In this document: piece after piece, positions 1-8,027 of the stretch | How positions within the stretch are numbered: position 1 is the first letter of the stretch | Layout of the letters: each line of letters begins with the position of its first letter | Assembly: GCF_001426525.1 (NCBI RefSeq) | Contig: NZ_LMEW01000035.1 | Span: 316,694-380,693, forward strand | Length of the DNA: 64,000 nt | DNA from: Massilia sp. Root133 | Lineage (GTDB): Bacteria > Pseudomonadota > Gammaproteobacteria > Burkholderiales > Burkholderiaceae_D | Direction of reading: 5' to 3' | Notes under the pieces: model-generated | Told to the model about the DNA's origin: nothing | The model's input: only the letters and a program-made list of their open reading frames with translations | Database searches by the model: none | Translations under genes and position numbers: made by a program

Positions 1-1
1 C

Positions 2-574
2 GCTTTCTTCAACGAACTGTCCCAGGTCATGTCGCGTGCCTTCCAGCAGGCCGGCCAACTGAATATGCAGTTGAACCAGACACTGTTCGAGGAAGTCGCC
101 AATGCCGGCCAGCGCCTGTTGACGATCGATCGCCCGGCCGACGCGATGTCGGTCGCGGCAGCGCATGCCCAGCCCGCTACCGACAAGCTGCGCGCTTACC
201 ACCACCACCTTTCGCAGCTGGCCGCGTCGACCCAGGTCGACCTGACGCGCGTCGCCGAGCAGCACGTGCAGGAAACGTCACGTACCGCCCGCGTGCTGGC
301 CGACGACGTCACCCGCGCCGCTGCCGAAGAAACGGACAAGAGCCTGCGCCAGCAGGACGAAACCATCAAGAGCTTCCGCGATCCGTTCGAAGGCAACGGC
401 ACACGCGGCAACAAGGCCGGCGCACAATACCAGGGCAACCTGCAAAGCGGCGGTGACGAAGCCAGTGCCCGCGTCGAGGCCGAAGGTCCGGCCGGCAAAG
501 TCAGCGCCCAGGGCAATTTGCAAGGCAACCAGGCCCGCCAACCCGTGAACAAGACCCCCGGCCAGACACGTTGA
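2..574 (+). CDS. Phasin family protein, 5' end outside the window
   Basis: Phasins coat polyhydroxyalkanoate granules in the cytoplasm. The reading frame is open from base 2 and runs into the first in-window ATG at base 29 (residues AFFNELSQVM), so the true start probably lies upstream. The first ~110 residues are amphipathic helix rich in Gln, Ala, Leu and Glu (FEEVANAGQRLL, LAASTQVDL), as phasins are. The last ~65 residues are polar and low-complexity, rich in Gly, Asn and Gln (GNGTRGNK, QGNLQSGG, QGNLQGNQ), a longer tail than usual. A strong terminator follows at 653-687. The family is inferred from the helical pattern; the function of the tail is unknown. Confidence 0.66.
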   Translation, partial: AFFNELSQVMSRAFQQAGQLNMQLNQTLFEEVANAGQRLLTIDRPADAMSVAAAHAQPATDKLRAYHHHLSQLAASTQVDLTRVAEQHVQETSRTARVLADDVTRAAAEETDKSLRQQDETIKSFRDPFEGNGTRGNKAGAQYQGNLQSGGDEASARVEAEGPAGKVSAQGNLQGNQARQPVNKTPGQTR

Positions 575-652
575 TACGCTTCCCGGGCCTGTGCGGCGGC
601 GACCATCGGTCCCGCCGCTGCGGTACCGGCATCGATGCATGGTTGTCCTTTT

Positions 653-687
653 CGCCGTCTTCCCTTGGAACACGGCGTTTTTTATTT
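653..687 (+). terminator. Intrinsic terminator after the phasin gene
   Basis: CGCCGT pairs with ACGGCG around a second stem TTCC/GGAA, and a TTTTTTATTT run follows directly. It overlaps the stop codon of the convergent YceI gene. Confidence 0.85.
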
Positions 688-1371
688 CACAGGCGGGGTC
701 CAGCGCCGGGCGACGATGTTGAAGCTTACCGCGATCTCGTCCTGCACCGCCAGCAGCCCGGCGCCCACGGCGAATGGCGTGATGCCGAAATCGGTCTGCT
801 TCAGGCGCGCCGCGCCGCTTGCGGTCACCTGGGCCGCGTCGACCTGCACCGCGGCCGGCAGTTCCAGCCGGCGCGTCGTGCCGTGCAGCGTGACGTCCAC
901 GCGCAGGCGGCCGTCCGCCGGCAGTTCGGCATGCAGCGTCACCACCGGATAGCGCTCGGCGTCGAGCACCGGACCGAGCATGTTCTTGCGCGTGCCTTCG
1001 ACCGCTTCCGGCGACGGCGACATGCCGATGCCGGCGTCGCGCAGCAGTTGCGGTTCGTCGATCGTGAGCTGGTCGAGGCGGAACGAGACGTCGGCACGGC
1101 CCATGCCGGGCGCGGCATAGCCGGTCAAGGTGTGGCTGGCCACGACGTGGTCATGCCCGAGCCGCGCCATCAGGCCGCCGCGGCGTACCGTCACGGCCAC
1201 CAGCGAAGCGCCCGGGTCGATTGCGTAGACGGCAGTGCCGGACGCCGCAGCCGTGCGGTACGCATCCAGGCCTGTTGCCAAGGCGGGCACCAACGGTGCC
1301 TGCGGCGCCAGGGGCTGCCCGCAGGCGGTCAGCAGCACCAGCAACGGCAGGAGGCGCCCCGGTACGTTCAT
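682..1371 (-). CDS. YceI-family lipoprotein
   Basis: YceI proteins are periplasmic lipocalin-like beta-barrels that bind polyisoprenoid-type lipids. The chosen start gives 229 residues beginning MNVPGRLLPLLVLLTACGQP, a lipoprotein signal with lipobox LTAC. The mature part carries YceI features: DPGASLVAVTVRRGGLMARLGHDH near the start, a central VSFRLDQL strand, GTRKNMLGPVLDAERYP, and a C-terminal LKQTDFGITPF segment. An open frame extends further upstream but lacks signal-peptide character. The start overlaps the stop of the YqaE-like gene by four bases (ATGA), so the two are translationally coupled. The ligand cannot be read from sequence. Confidence 0.86.
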   Translation of the reverse strand: MNVPGRLLPLLVLLTACGQPLAPQAPLVPALATGLDAYRTAAASGTAVYAIDPGASLVAVTVRRGGLMARLGHDHVVASHTLTGYAAPGMGRADVSFRLDQLTIDEPQLLRDAGIGMSPSPEAVEGTRKNMLGPVLDAERYPVVTLHAELPADGRLRVDVTLHGTTRRLELPAAVQVDAAQVTASGAARLKQTDFGITPFAVGAGLLAVQDEIAVSFNIVARRWTPPVK

Positions 1372-1562
1372 GCCCGCTGTCGCAGCGCCCGCTCGATCTT
1401 CTGGTCGGTCTTGAACTGGCTGAGCGCATACACGGCCCAGATGGTGGCCGGCAGCCAGCCGATCAGCGTGATTTGCAGGATCAGGCAGATGATGCCGGCG
1501 ATAGGGCGGCCGATGGTGAAAAAGGTCAGCCAGGGCAGGACCAGGGCGATGATGAGGCGCAT
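1368..1562 (-). CDS. YqaE/Pmp3-family small membrane protein
   Basis: A 64-residue hydrophobic peptide with two transmembrane segments (about residues 3-22 and 27-47), the signature turn GRPIAGIICLILQ, and a short basic tail (KTDQKIERALRQRA). The length and fold match the YqaE/Pmp3 stress-response proteolipids, which affect membrane potential in yeast and plants; the bacterial role is poorly known. It is the first gene of a two-gene unit with the YceI lipoprotein. A GGAG ribosome binding site lies just before the ATG. Confidence 0.88.
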   Translation of the reverse strand: MRLIIALVLPWLTFFTIGRPIAGIICLILQITLIGWLPATIWAVYALSQFKTDQKIERALRQRA

Positions 1563-1703
1563 GTGGGTTCTCCTTCAGGTAAGCCTCCAGCATAACGCCT
1601 TCGCGGACCCGAAAGCTCACGCATTTCCACCCGCGGAACGCGATTTCAAGCAAAGATTGCCGGCTTGTTCCACAATGCGCACTGCAACGAACACGGAACC
1701 ATC

Positions 1704-2474
1704 ATGCTCACCGAACGTATCGACTTTCCCGGCCCCCACGGCAAGCTCTCCGCCAAGCTGGACGCCCCCACCGGCACGCCGCGCGCCTACGGCATCTTTG
1801 CCCACTGCTTCACCTGCAGCAAGGACGTGCTGGCCGCCACCTTCATCTCGCGCGGCCTCGCGAGCCTGGGCGTGGCCGTGCTGCGCTTCGACTTCGCCGG
1901 CCTCGGGGCCAGCCACGGCGATTTTGCCGACACCAATTTTTCGTCCAACGTCGAAGACCTCGTCGCGGCCGCCGACACCATGCGCGCGAAATTCGCGGCG
2001 CCGCAGCTCCTGATCGGCCACAGCCTGGGCGGCGCGGCCGTGCTGGCGGCGGCCCAGCGCGTGCCGGAAGCGAAGGCCATCGTGACGATCGCGGCGCCCA
2101 GCGATCCGCATTACGTCGTGAACACGCTGCTGGGCGAGCACCTCGACACGATCGCGCAACTGGGCGAGGCACGGGTAAAACTGGCCGGGCGCGATTTCAA
2201 CATCCGCCAGCACTTCGTCGAAGACGCCGGCCGACACCGGCTGCATGAGAAGATCGCGACCCTCGGCCGCGCGCTGCTCGTGATGCACGCGCCGCAGGAC
2301 GACACCGTCAGCATGGACAACGCCACCCGCATCTTCGAGCTGGCGCAGCATCCGAAGAGTTTCATCTCGCTCGACGGCATGGACCACCTGATCACGCGGC
2401 GCGAGGATGCCGCGTACGTGGCCGGCGTCATCTCGGCGTGGAGCGCGCGCTATCTCGACGGGAGCGGCGCATGA
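1704..2474 (+). CDS. Alpha/beta-fold hydrolase
   Basis: A 256-residue cytoplasmic hydrolase of unknown substrate. The serine nucleophile lies in GHSLGG, the probable acid in HAPQDDTV and the catalytic histidine in GMDHL. The sequence resembles the hydrolase half of hydrolase-OsmC fusion proteins (FAHCFTCSKD, RFDFAGLGASHGDF), but no OsmC domain follows. An in-frame ATG at 1665 exists; 1704 was chosen because it begins at the conserved TERIDFPG strand. The stop overlaps the ATG of the acetyltransferase gene (ATGA), so the two are coupled. Confidence 0.85.
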   Translation: MLTERIDFPGPHGKLSAKLDAPTGTPRAYGIFAHCFTCSKDVLAATFISRGLASLGVAVLRFDFAGLGASHGDFADTNFSSNVEDLVAAADTMRAKFAAPQLLIGHSLGGAAVLAAAQRVPEAKAIVTIAAPSDPHYVVNTLLGEHLDTIAQLGEARVKLAGRDFNIRQHFVEDAGRHRLHEKIATLGRALLVMHAPQDDTVSMDNATRIFELAQHPKSFISLDGMDHLITRREDAAYVAGVISAWSARYLDGSGA

Positions 2475-3106
2475 TCGGGTTCGAACGGCGGCGCGACCGC
2501 TTCGATTTTTTCGACCGCATGGAAAGCCCGGCGGTCAACCTGTGCTTCACGCTCGACGTGCCCGATTTCCGGCCGTGGTGCAAAGCGCAGGGCCTGGCGC
2601 CGTTCCACGTGATGCTGTGCGCCGTGCTGCGCGCGGTGCTGAAGGTGGAGAACTTCCGCTACCGCATCGTGGACGGTGAGGTCATCCGCATCGACCGCCT
2701 GGTGCCGTCGTTCACCGTGATGAACCAGCACGGCGACCTGAATTTCGCGCAGTTCGACTGGTCCGACGACGTGCGCGAATTCGTCGCGCGCGGCATGGCG
2801 GCGCGGGAAGAGGCGTCGACCATGACGGAGCTGAACGTCAAATACCGCACGATGTCGCCGCGCGACGCGAAGGACCAGGTGTTCGTCACCTGCATGCCGT
2901 GGCTCGATTTCACCTCGATCCAGCATCCGATGGCGTCCATCGCCGCGCCGGACATCCCGTCGTTCGCGTGGGGCCGTTTCCGCGACGGGCCGGACGGCCT
3001 GCAGCTGCCGTTTTCCGTGCAGGCGCATCACGGGTTCGTCGACGGCTGGCACATCCACCTGATCGGACGCCAGGTGGCGGCCGAGCTGGCGGAGATCATC
3101 CGCTGA
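2471..3106 (+). CDS. Chloramphenicol acetyltransferase-like (CatA-type) acyltransferase
   Basis: CatA enzymes move an acetyl group from acetyl-CoA to a hydroxyl, using a histidine in an HHxxxDG motif. Here the motif is HHGFVDGWH near the C-terminus. Other family features are an N-terminal FDFFDRMESP, LCFTLDV, FHVMLCAVLRAV and a central PWLDFTS strand. The protein has 211 residues, close to the usual ~215. Chromosomal homologues next to metabolic genes often do not give drug resistance, so the substrate is open. It is translationally coupled to the hydrolase upstream. A dispersed repeat begins nine bases after the stop. Confidence 0.82.
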   Translation: MIGFERRRDRFDFFDRMESPAVNLCFTLDVPDFRPWCKAQGLAPFHVMLCAVLRAVLKVENFRYRIVDGEVIRIDRLVPSFTVMNQHGDLNFAQFDWSDDVREFVARGMAAREEASTMTELNVKYRTMSPRDAKDQVFVTCMPWLDFTSIQHPMASIAAPDIPSFAWGRFRDGPDGLQLPFSVQAHHGFVDGWHIHLIGRQVAAELAEIIR

Positions 3107-3114
3107 ACGCGATG

Positions 3115-3242
3115 CCGTCGTTCCCGCGCAGGCGGGAACCCATTCTGAGGCCTCAAAGTCGACCTATCAAGCACACCGGTATGTCGCCAAGATACCGAAT
3201 TCGGTTGTTCAGCATGGATTCCCGCTTGCGCGGGAACGACGG
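3115..3242. repeat. Dispersed paired-palindrome repeat, copy 1
   Basis: Left unit 3115-3142 (CCGTCGTTCCCGCGCAGGCG, then GGAACCCA) and right unit 3215-3242 (TGGATTCCCGCTTGCGCGGG, then AACGACGG) are inverted relative to each other. Each unit is itself a hairpin (TTCCCGC/GCGGGAA). A unique 72-base core separates them. It lies between the convergent acetyltransferase and glycine-rich-tail genes. Related copies are at 14672, 39252 and 46115. Confidence 0.9.
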
Positions 3243-3251
3243 TGTAACACC

Positions 3252-4022
3252 TCAGTCCCCGCCGCACCCGCCCCCGCAGCTGCTGCCGCAACCGCTGCCA
3301 CCGTCGCCCCCGCCGTCGCCTCCGCCACCATCGGCGCAGGGGTCGCCACCGTCTGCGAAGGCCATGCCGCCGCAGGAACCCCCGTCGGCGGTGGCTTCAC
3401 GCCCGCCCAGGTGGGCGGCCAGCAGGTGCCGGTCGACGACGCCCGCCGCAACCAGCACCGTCAGCGCCAGTTCCGGATGCGGCCGTGCGCGCCACATGCC
3501 GCGCCCACGTTCGTTCAGGCGCGCGTGGACGATCTCGCCGGCGCGGCTCCAGTAACCGTGCCCGCCCGGCATGCGGAGTTGCGCGTCCAGGCCGAACAGC
3601 GCGGGCAGGCGCATGCTGCGCGGTTGGATGCCGTCGCGTTCACGGCAGGCCGCGAACGTGTGCAGCAGGGCGTTCCCGGCGAGCGCCGCCCGTTCGACGT
3701 GCGGCACGACCACGCCGAAGTGACGCAGGCAGAAGCGTTCCAGCGAGGCGGGATTCCAGCGCAGCCACGCGTGCCACACGGAGTCCGCCGCCTCCGACGG
3801 TAGCGCGCAGGGCCGGCCGCTGTGCCGGACCGCGTCGAAGAAGCGCAGCAGGCCTTCCGCCGCGCGGGTATAAAAAAAGGCATCCGTCCGGATGCCTTCG
3901 TATTCGCGTGGGGCGCTCGCGCGCCATTGACTCTCCAGTCCCGCCGGCAGGTCCGCAAGTGCGGCCTGCCAGGGCGAGGTGCGCCGCAGCCGTGCGGCGC
4001 GCAGTTCTCGGATCCATTTCAT
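3252..4022 (-). CDS. Glycine-rich domain-containing protein of unknown function
   Basis: A 256-residue protein. Residues 1-190 resemble the glycine-rich-domain-protein family: tryptophan/histidine core WHAWLRWNP, then FCLRHFGVVVPH, and HTFAACRERDG. The last ~45 residues are almost only Gly, Cys, Ser and Asp (GGGGDGGGDGG, CGSSCGGGCGGD), a tail often seen at the end of bacterial proteins of this type, possibly metal-binding or disulfide-bonded. No signal peptide is seen. Residues ~43-50 are encoded by DNA that forms a perfect intrinsic terminator on the sense strand (see 3872-3896). The molecular role is unknown. Confidence 0.72.
   Translation of the reverse strand: MKWIRELRAARLRRTSPWQAALADLPAGLESQWRASAPREYEGIRTDAFFYTRAAEGLLRFFDAVRHSGRPCALPSEAADSVWHAWLRWNPASLERFCLRHFGVVVPHVERAALAGNALLHTFAACRERDGIQPRSMRLPALFGLDAQLRMPGGHGYWSRAGEIVHARLNERGRGMWRARPHPELALTVLVAAGVVDRHLLAAHLGGREATADGGSCGGMAFADGGDPCADGGGGDGGGDGGSGCGSSCGGGCGGD
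3872..3896 (-). terminator. Intrinsic terminator-like hairpin inside a coding sequence, sense orientation
   Basis: Read on the minus strand: GGCATCC, loop GGAC, GGATGCC, then seven T. It encodes the residues EGIRTDAFF of the glycine-rich-tail protein, about 125 bases after its start codon. Stem, tetraloop and U-tract are as good as those of the true terminators in this window. Whether it stops RNA polymerase when translation is uncoupled is not known. Confidence 0.6.
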
Positions 4023-4087
4023 GTTGCCCCCCTGTTTGTTGTTGTCGGCAGGTCCAGCTTACGGGGCAAATATGACAGTTTGATGAC

Positions 4088-5986
4088 CTACTTCAGGGCC
4101 GAGAAGATCGTCGTCAAACGGTCCTTCGTGCCCTCGATACGTTCCAGGCGCGGATAGCGCAGGCCGCCGCGGTAGTCGAGCGAGATCGTGCGCAGCACGT
4201 TGCCCTTCCTGACGAGCAGACGAATGGGTTTGCCGTCCTTCGCATCCTTGACCGCGGCCTTCAACAGTTCCGGCTTGTAGACGCGGTCGCCCACGGCCAT
4301 GACGGTCGTGTTGGCGGCCAGGCCCGCGCGGAAAGCCGGGCCGTCCCACACGACGTTGCGCACGGCGCCGTCCTGCGTGACCGTGAAGCCGAGCGAGTAC
4401 GTCAGGTCCAGCACCTTGTTGCGGTCGTCCACACCCTTGAGGTAGTCCGTCGGCGTGTCCGTGTAGACCAGCTTCCAGCCGGCGCGGGCGAGGCCGTCCA
4501 GCGGGGCGCCCGGGCCGTGGCCGTCCAGCTTCGCGCGCAGGAAAGGCGCCCAGTCGTACGGCTGGACTTGATTGAGCGTCGCGACGACGTCGTCGAACGT
4601 GTAGAAAGCGGGCAGGTGGCTGCCGTTGTTCACGCTGTAGAAGGCGCGCGCGAAATCGTCCAGCGAGCGCTTGTCGCCCGACAGTTCGCGGATGCGCGTG
4701 TCGACGTCCAGCCAGATCAGCATGCCCTCGACGTAGTAATCCTCGCTGCGCTGCCAGTTCGGCCAGCCCAGGCCGCGGCGCGCGTTGAGGATCGGGTCGT
4801 AGACCGTGTCCTGCACGGCGCGCCACGCGCGGCCCGCGACGCTGTCGTAGCGCGCGGCGCTCGCGGCCAGCGCGTCGCGCGCGCCGGCGGCCGAGACGAG
4901 GCCGGAACGCGCGGCCAGCACATTGCCCCAGTACTGCGTCTGCCCCTCGTACACCCACAGCAGCTCGTTGTCCATCGGGGTGTTGAAGTTGGGGACGTTC
5001 TGGCCGGCCGGGCGGCGGAACTTGCCGTTCCACGAGTGCGTGAATTCATGCGGGAGCAGGTCTCGTCCGGTCTCGCTCTTGGCCCAGTCGGTGAAATAGC
5101 CCGGCTTGACGCCGTTCTCGCTGGACTGGTGGTGCTCGCGGCCGATGCCGCCGAATTCGTCGGACAGTGCGAACAGGAAATCGTAGTGGTCGTAGTGATA
5201 CGAACCATACAGTTTATACGCTTGTTGCACGAGCGCGCGGTGCGCCGCGATCTGCTCGGGCTTCGCTTCCAGGCTTTCCGGGCTGTCGGCGAACACGTTC
5301 AGGCGGACGGGCACCTTGCCGCCCGGGTCGAGGTCGAAGCGCTTGCTGTAGCGGCCCGCGAACAGCGGCGAATCCATCAGCGTCTCCAGGTCGCTCGACT
5401 TGAAATGCACGTCGTCGCCGGCGCGGTTGTCCGTCTCCAGCGCGGTGGCGTACTGCCAGCCCGCGGGCAGCTTCAGGTTCGCCTGCACGTTGATGCCGCG
5501 CGCGACGTAGCCGGCCGGGTACAGGGTCGTCGAGATCCACTGCACGCCGAGGATATCGTCCGTCATCGTGATGCGGCCCTGGCCCGGCTCCAGCGGCGAC
5601 AGGTACTGGTATTCGGCCTCCAGGCTCGTCGCGCCCTCGGGGACGGTCAGGTGGAACGCGTATACCTGCACCGGGTCGCGCTTCCATTCGACCGGCTTGC
5701 CGTTCGCCGTGAACTTCAGGCCCGCCAGCTGCGTGATCGGGCCGTTCGGGCCGTGGTTCGCGGGCAGCCATTGCGGATACAGCAGGGTGAGCGGGCCGGG
5801 CTTCACGGGAATCGTCATGTGCATGCGGAAGACCTGCTGCGACAGATCGGTCGCGTCGACGTTCAACACGATGGTGCCGGGGTAGGGCTGGTCGAGGGGG
5901 GCAGGCACGTCGGCATGTGCCGGGAAGGCCAGCGCCAGCGCGAGCGCGGCAGCTGAAACGGACGAAGCAAACTTGGAAGCGGTCAT
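4088..5986 (-). CDS. M61-family metallopeptidase with PDZ domain
   Basis: M61 peptidases (glycyl aminopeptidase type) are zinc exopeptidases. The 632-residue protein starts at MTASKFASSV with a Sec signal peptide ending FPAHA. An N-terminal beta-domain is followed by a catalytic domain with HEFTHSWNGK (HExxH) and the downstream glutamate region WVYEGQTQYWG. A PDZ domain occupies the last ~100 residues (LGFTVTQDG, WDGPAFRAGL, MAVGDRVY). Export to the periplasm is inferred. An ATG 45 bases upstream would place extra residues before the signal peptide and was rejected. The gene is divergent from the small heat-shock gene. Confidence 0.9.
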   Translation of the reverse strand: MTASKFASSVSAAALALALAFPAHADVPAPLDQPYPGTIVLNVDATDLSQQVFRMHMTIPVKPGPLTLLYPQWLPANHGPNGPITQLAGLKFTANGKPVEWKRDPVQVYAFHLTVPEGATSLEAEYQYLSPLEPGQGRITMTDDILGVQWISTTLYPAGYVARGINVQANLKLPAGWQYATALETDNRAGDDVHFKSSDLETLMDSPLFAGRYSKRFDLDPGGKVPVRLNVFADSPESLEAKPEQIAAHRALVQQAYKLYGSYHYDHYDFLFALSDEFGGIGREHHQSSENGVKPGYFTDWAKSETGRDLLPHEFTHSWNGKFRRPAGQNVPNFNTPMDNELLWVYEGQTQYWGNVLAARSGLVSAAGARDALAASAARYDSVAGRAWRAVQDTVYDPILNARRGLGWPNWQRSEDYYVEGMLIWLDVDTRIRELSGDKRSLDDFARAFYSVNNGSHLPAFYTFDDVVATLNQVQPYDWAPFLRAKLDGHGPGAPLDGLARAGWKLVYTDTPTDYLKGVDDRNKVLDLTYSLGFTVTQDGAVRNVVWDGPAFRAGLAANTTVMAVGDRVYKPELLKAAVKDAKDGKPIRLLVRKGNVLRTISLDYRGGLRYPRLERIEGTKDRLTTIFSALK

Positions 5987-6111
5987 TGATTGAAACCCTG
6001 GCGGAGAGACATAAACGGCCGAGTGTAGCACTGCGCAATCGGCCGAGATTCCACCGGGCAGCGATCAAAACAAAATTTTAAAACAGGCCTTAAAAAATAT
6101 ATTTTGTACGC

Positions 6112-6137
6112 CTTGAAAAGGTGGAAGGTGGCCATTA
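6112..6137 (+). promoter_or_regulatory. Sigma-32 (heat-shock) type promoter for hsp20
   Basis: CTTGAAA at 6112-6118 is a perfect match to the -35 element of RpoH promoters. After 12 bases GCCATTA at 6131-6137 approximates CCCATNT. The small heat-shock gene starts 73 bases further on, as expected for an RpoH target. Confidence 0.68.
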
Positions 6138-6169
6138 GATTGGTTCCAACGGATGCTCACGATGAGGTC

Positions 6170-6209
6170 CGTCAACTTATCGCTTGTACTTTTTAGAGGA
6201 TATCGAATC
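6170..6209 (+). promoter_or_regulatory. Possible RNA thermometer in the hsp20 5' leader
   Basis: The ~65-base leader ends with UCGCU (6180-6184) and, 12 bases on, AGAGGAUA holding the ribosome binding site (6195-6202). UAUC (6178-6181) can pair with GAUA (6199-6202), followed by a G-G opposition as in ROSE-type thermometers. The helix is short and imperfect, so this is only a candidate. Confidence 0.25.
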
Positions 6210-6686
6210 ATGCGTACTTTTGACCTGTCCCCCCTGTATCGTTCCGCAATCGGCTTCGACCGCCTGGTGAATCTGCTCGAGCAACGCGCCGAAAGCGCGC
6301 CGAGCTACCCGCCGTACAACATCGAACTGGTGTCGGAAGACAAATACCGCATCGTGATGGCGCTCGCCGGTTTCACCCGCAGCGAAATCGAGATCACCTC
6401 CGAACGCGACACCCTGCTCGTGACCGGCCGCAAGCAGAAGGATGACGTGCAGCGCACCTTCCTGCACCGCGGTATCGCCCAGCGCGATTTCGAACAGCGC
6501 TTCCAGTTGGCCAACCACGTGAAGGTCGTCAGCGCCGGCTTCGACAACGGCATCCTGACCATCGAACTGGTGCGCGAAGTGCCCGAAGCATTCAAGCCGC
6601 GCAAGATCGCGATCGCCGATGCCAACGGCAACACCGACAACGTGCAAGTGCTGGAACAACCGGGCCAGCAACAGCACGCCGCGTAA
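6210..6686 (+). CDS. Small heat-shock protein, Hsp20/IbpA family
   Basis: An ATP-independent holdase chaperone, 158 residues. The N-terminus MRTFDLSPLYRSAIGFDRL is typical of IbpA. The alpha-crystallin domain spans about residues 33-130, with YNIELVSEDKYRI, the ALAGF motif, LLVTGRKQ, FLHRGIAQRDFEQRFQL and NGILTIELVREVPE. A short acidic/Gln tail follows. An ATG at 6153 is in frame, but 6210 matches family length and has AGAGGA before it. A sigma-32-type promoter lies upstream and a strong terminator downstream, so it is probably a single-gene heat-shock unit. Confidence 0.95.
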   Translation: MRTFDLSPLYRSAIGFDRLVNLLEQRAESAPSYPPYNIELVSEDKYRIVMALAGFTRSEIEITSERDTLLVTGRKQKDDVQRTFLHRGIAQRDFEQRFQLANHVKVVSAGFDNGILTIELVREVPEAFKPRKIAIADANGNTDNVQVLEQPGQQQHAA

Positions 6687-6706
6687 TCGCGTCGTCACCC
6701 TCGAAT

Positions 6707-6730
6707 AAAAGGCGCTTCGGCGCCTTTTTT
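6707..6730 (+). terminator. Intrinsic terminator after hsp20
   Basis: AAAAGGCGC, loop TTCG, GCGCCTTTTTT: a short GC-rich stem with the stable UUCG tetraloop and a U-run, 21 bases after the hsp20 stop. Confidence 0.95.
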
Positions 6731-6913
6731 CTTGGCTGTGTTCGCGGCAATTCGGTAACCCGCTCGTCCAGCCGGGCTGGCCCACGCCGGCCGCTTCGTG
6801 CCGCCGGGCGCGCGCCGCATCGCGACGACCGGGGAGAGTAGACCGCAAACGTGGATAAATGCCCCGGCTTGCAGTATGCTTGGGCCCAAAAACCAGACCA
6901 ACCGGGGAGACAA

Positions 6914-7942
6914 GTGTCAACCATCAAGGACGTGGCCCGCATGGCCGGAGTCGGCCTGGGCACCGCATCGCGCGTCGTGCGCGGCAAGGGATCGGTGTCG
7001 CAGGCCAAGATGGAACGCGTGCAGAAGGCCATCGCCGCACTCGGCTACCGGCCGTCGCACGCGGCGCGTTCACTCCTCTACGGCACGTCGCGCATGATCG
7101 GCGTGTACATCCCTTTGTTGTCCGGCACCTTCTACACGTCGATCCTGCAGATCATCGACACGGAACTGCGCGGCGCCGGCATGCACATGATGGTGGCGTT
7201 CGGCGTCAGCCGCGAGGACGAGCGGCGCCAGGCCATCGACGGCGTCAACTTCCTCATCGAGCGCGGGTGCGACGGCGTCGTCCTCTTCACGTCGCCGCTC
7301 ACCGAGGAAGACCTCGCCGCGCTGGGGCCCAAGCGCACGCGCGTGGTGGCCCTGAACGACAGCTTCGACGGCATGCCCGGCCAGTGCTTCACGGTCGACC
7401 ACAAGCTCGGCGGCCGGCTGGCGGCGCGGGCGCTGCTCGATCATGCGCACCGCGACATCGCCGTCATCGCCGGACCGGGCACCGCCGCCGACAACGTCGA
7501 CCGCATCGCCGGCTTCATGGGCGAACTGGCCGGGGCGGGCATCGCCACGGACGACATCTGGATCTCGCAACGCGACTTTTCCTCGGCCGAGGGACGGGCC
7601 GCCGCGATGGAACTGGTGGCGTCCGGGCGGCCGTTCACCGCGCTGTTCTGCGCCAACGACGAGATGGCGCTCGGCGCGCTGTCGTACTTCCACGAAGCGG
7701 GCATCCGCGTGCCGCAGGACGTGTCCGTGATCGGCTACGACGACGCGCCCGCCGCCGCGTATTCGGCGCCGCGCCTGACGTCCGTGCACATCCCCTGGCG
7801 CGAGATGACCAGGAACGGCATCGCCGAGCTGCTCAACCTGTGCTACGGCTTCAACCGCCCCGTCACGCGCACCTTCCCCGTCAGCGTGAGCCTGCGCGCT
7901 TCGCTCGCGAAAACGGCGAAACGCAGGCGCTCTCCAGCTTAA
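6914..7942 (+). CDS. LacI-family transcriptional regulator
   Basis: A DNA-binding repressor-type regulator, 342 residues. The HTH is at the very N-terminus (TIKDVARMAGVGLGTASRVV), followed by the hinge RPSHAARSL and a periplasmic-binding-protein-like effector domain (DGVVLFTSPL, DHKLGGRLAARALLDHAH, CANDEMALGAL, VIGYDDAP). The start chosen is a GTG preceded by GGGGAGA; an ATG 63 bases upstream would add residues before the HTH that the family lacks. No sugar genes are adjacent: hsp20 is upstream and the Do protease gene follows in the same direction. Effector and target are unknown. Confidence 0.88.
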   Translation: MSTIKDVARMAGVGLGTASRVVRGKGSVSQAKMERVQKAIAALGYRPSHAARSLLYGTSRMIGVYIPLLSGTFYTSILQIIDTELRGAGMHMMVAFGVSREDERRQAIDGVNFLIERGCDGVVLFTSPLTEEDLAALGPKRTRVVALNDSFDGMPGQCFTVDHKLGGRLAARALLDHAHRDIAVIAGPGTAADNVDRIAGFMGELAGAGIATDDIWISQRDFSSAEGRAAAMELVASGRPFTALFCANDEMALGALSYFHEAGIRVPQDVSVIGYDDAPAAAYSAPRLTSVHIPWREMTRNGIAELLNLCYGFNRPVTRTFPVSVSLRASLAKTAKRRRSPA

Positions 7943-8027
7943 GGGACGTCTAAGACTGCTGCGCCAATATACTCCCTACGAAAAGAGCAGTTTTCAGAAC
8001 CACTTTTTCCAATCTGGGAGCACGTCG

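Noticed and set aside
571..2013. 480-codon rightward frame across the YceI/YqaE genes
   Set aside because: It overlaps the YceI, YqaE and hydrolase genes; its sequence is Arg/Ala-rich with no family pattern.
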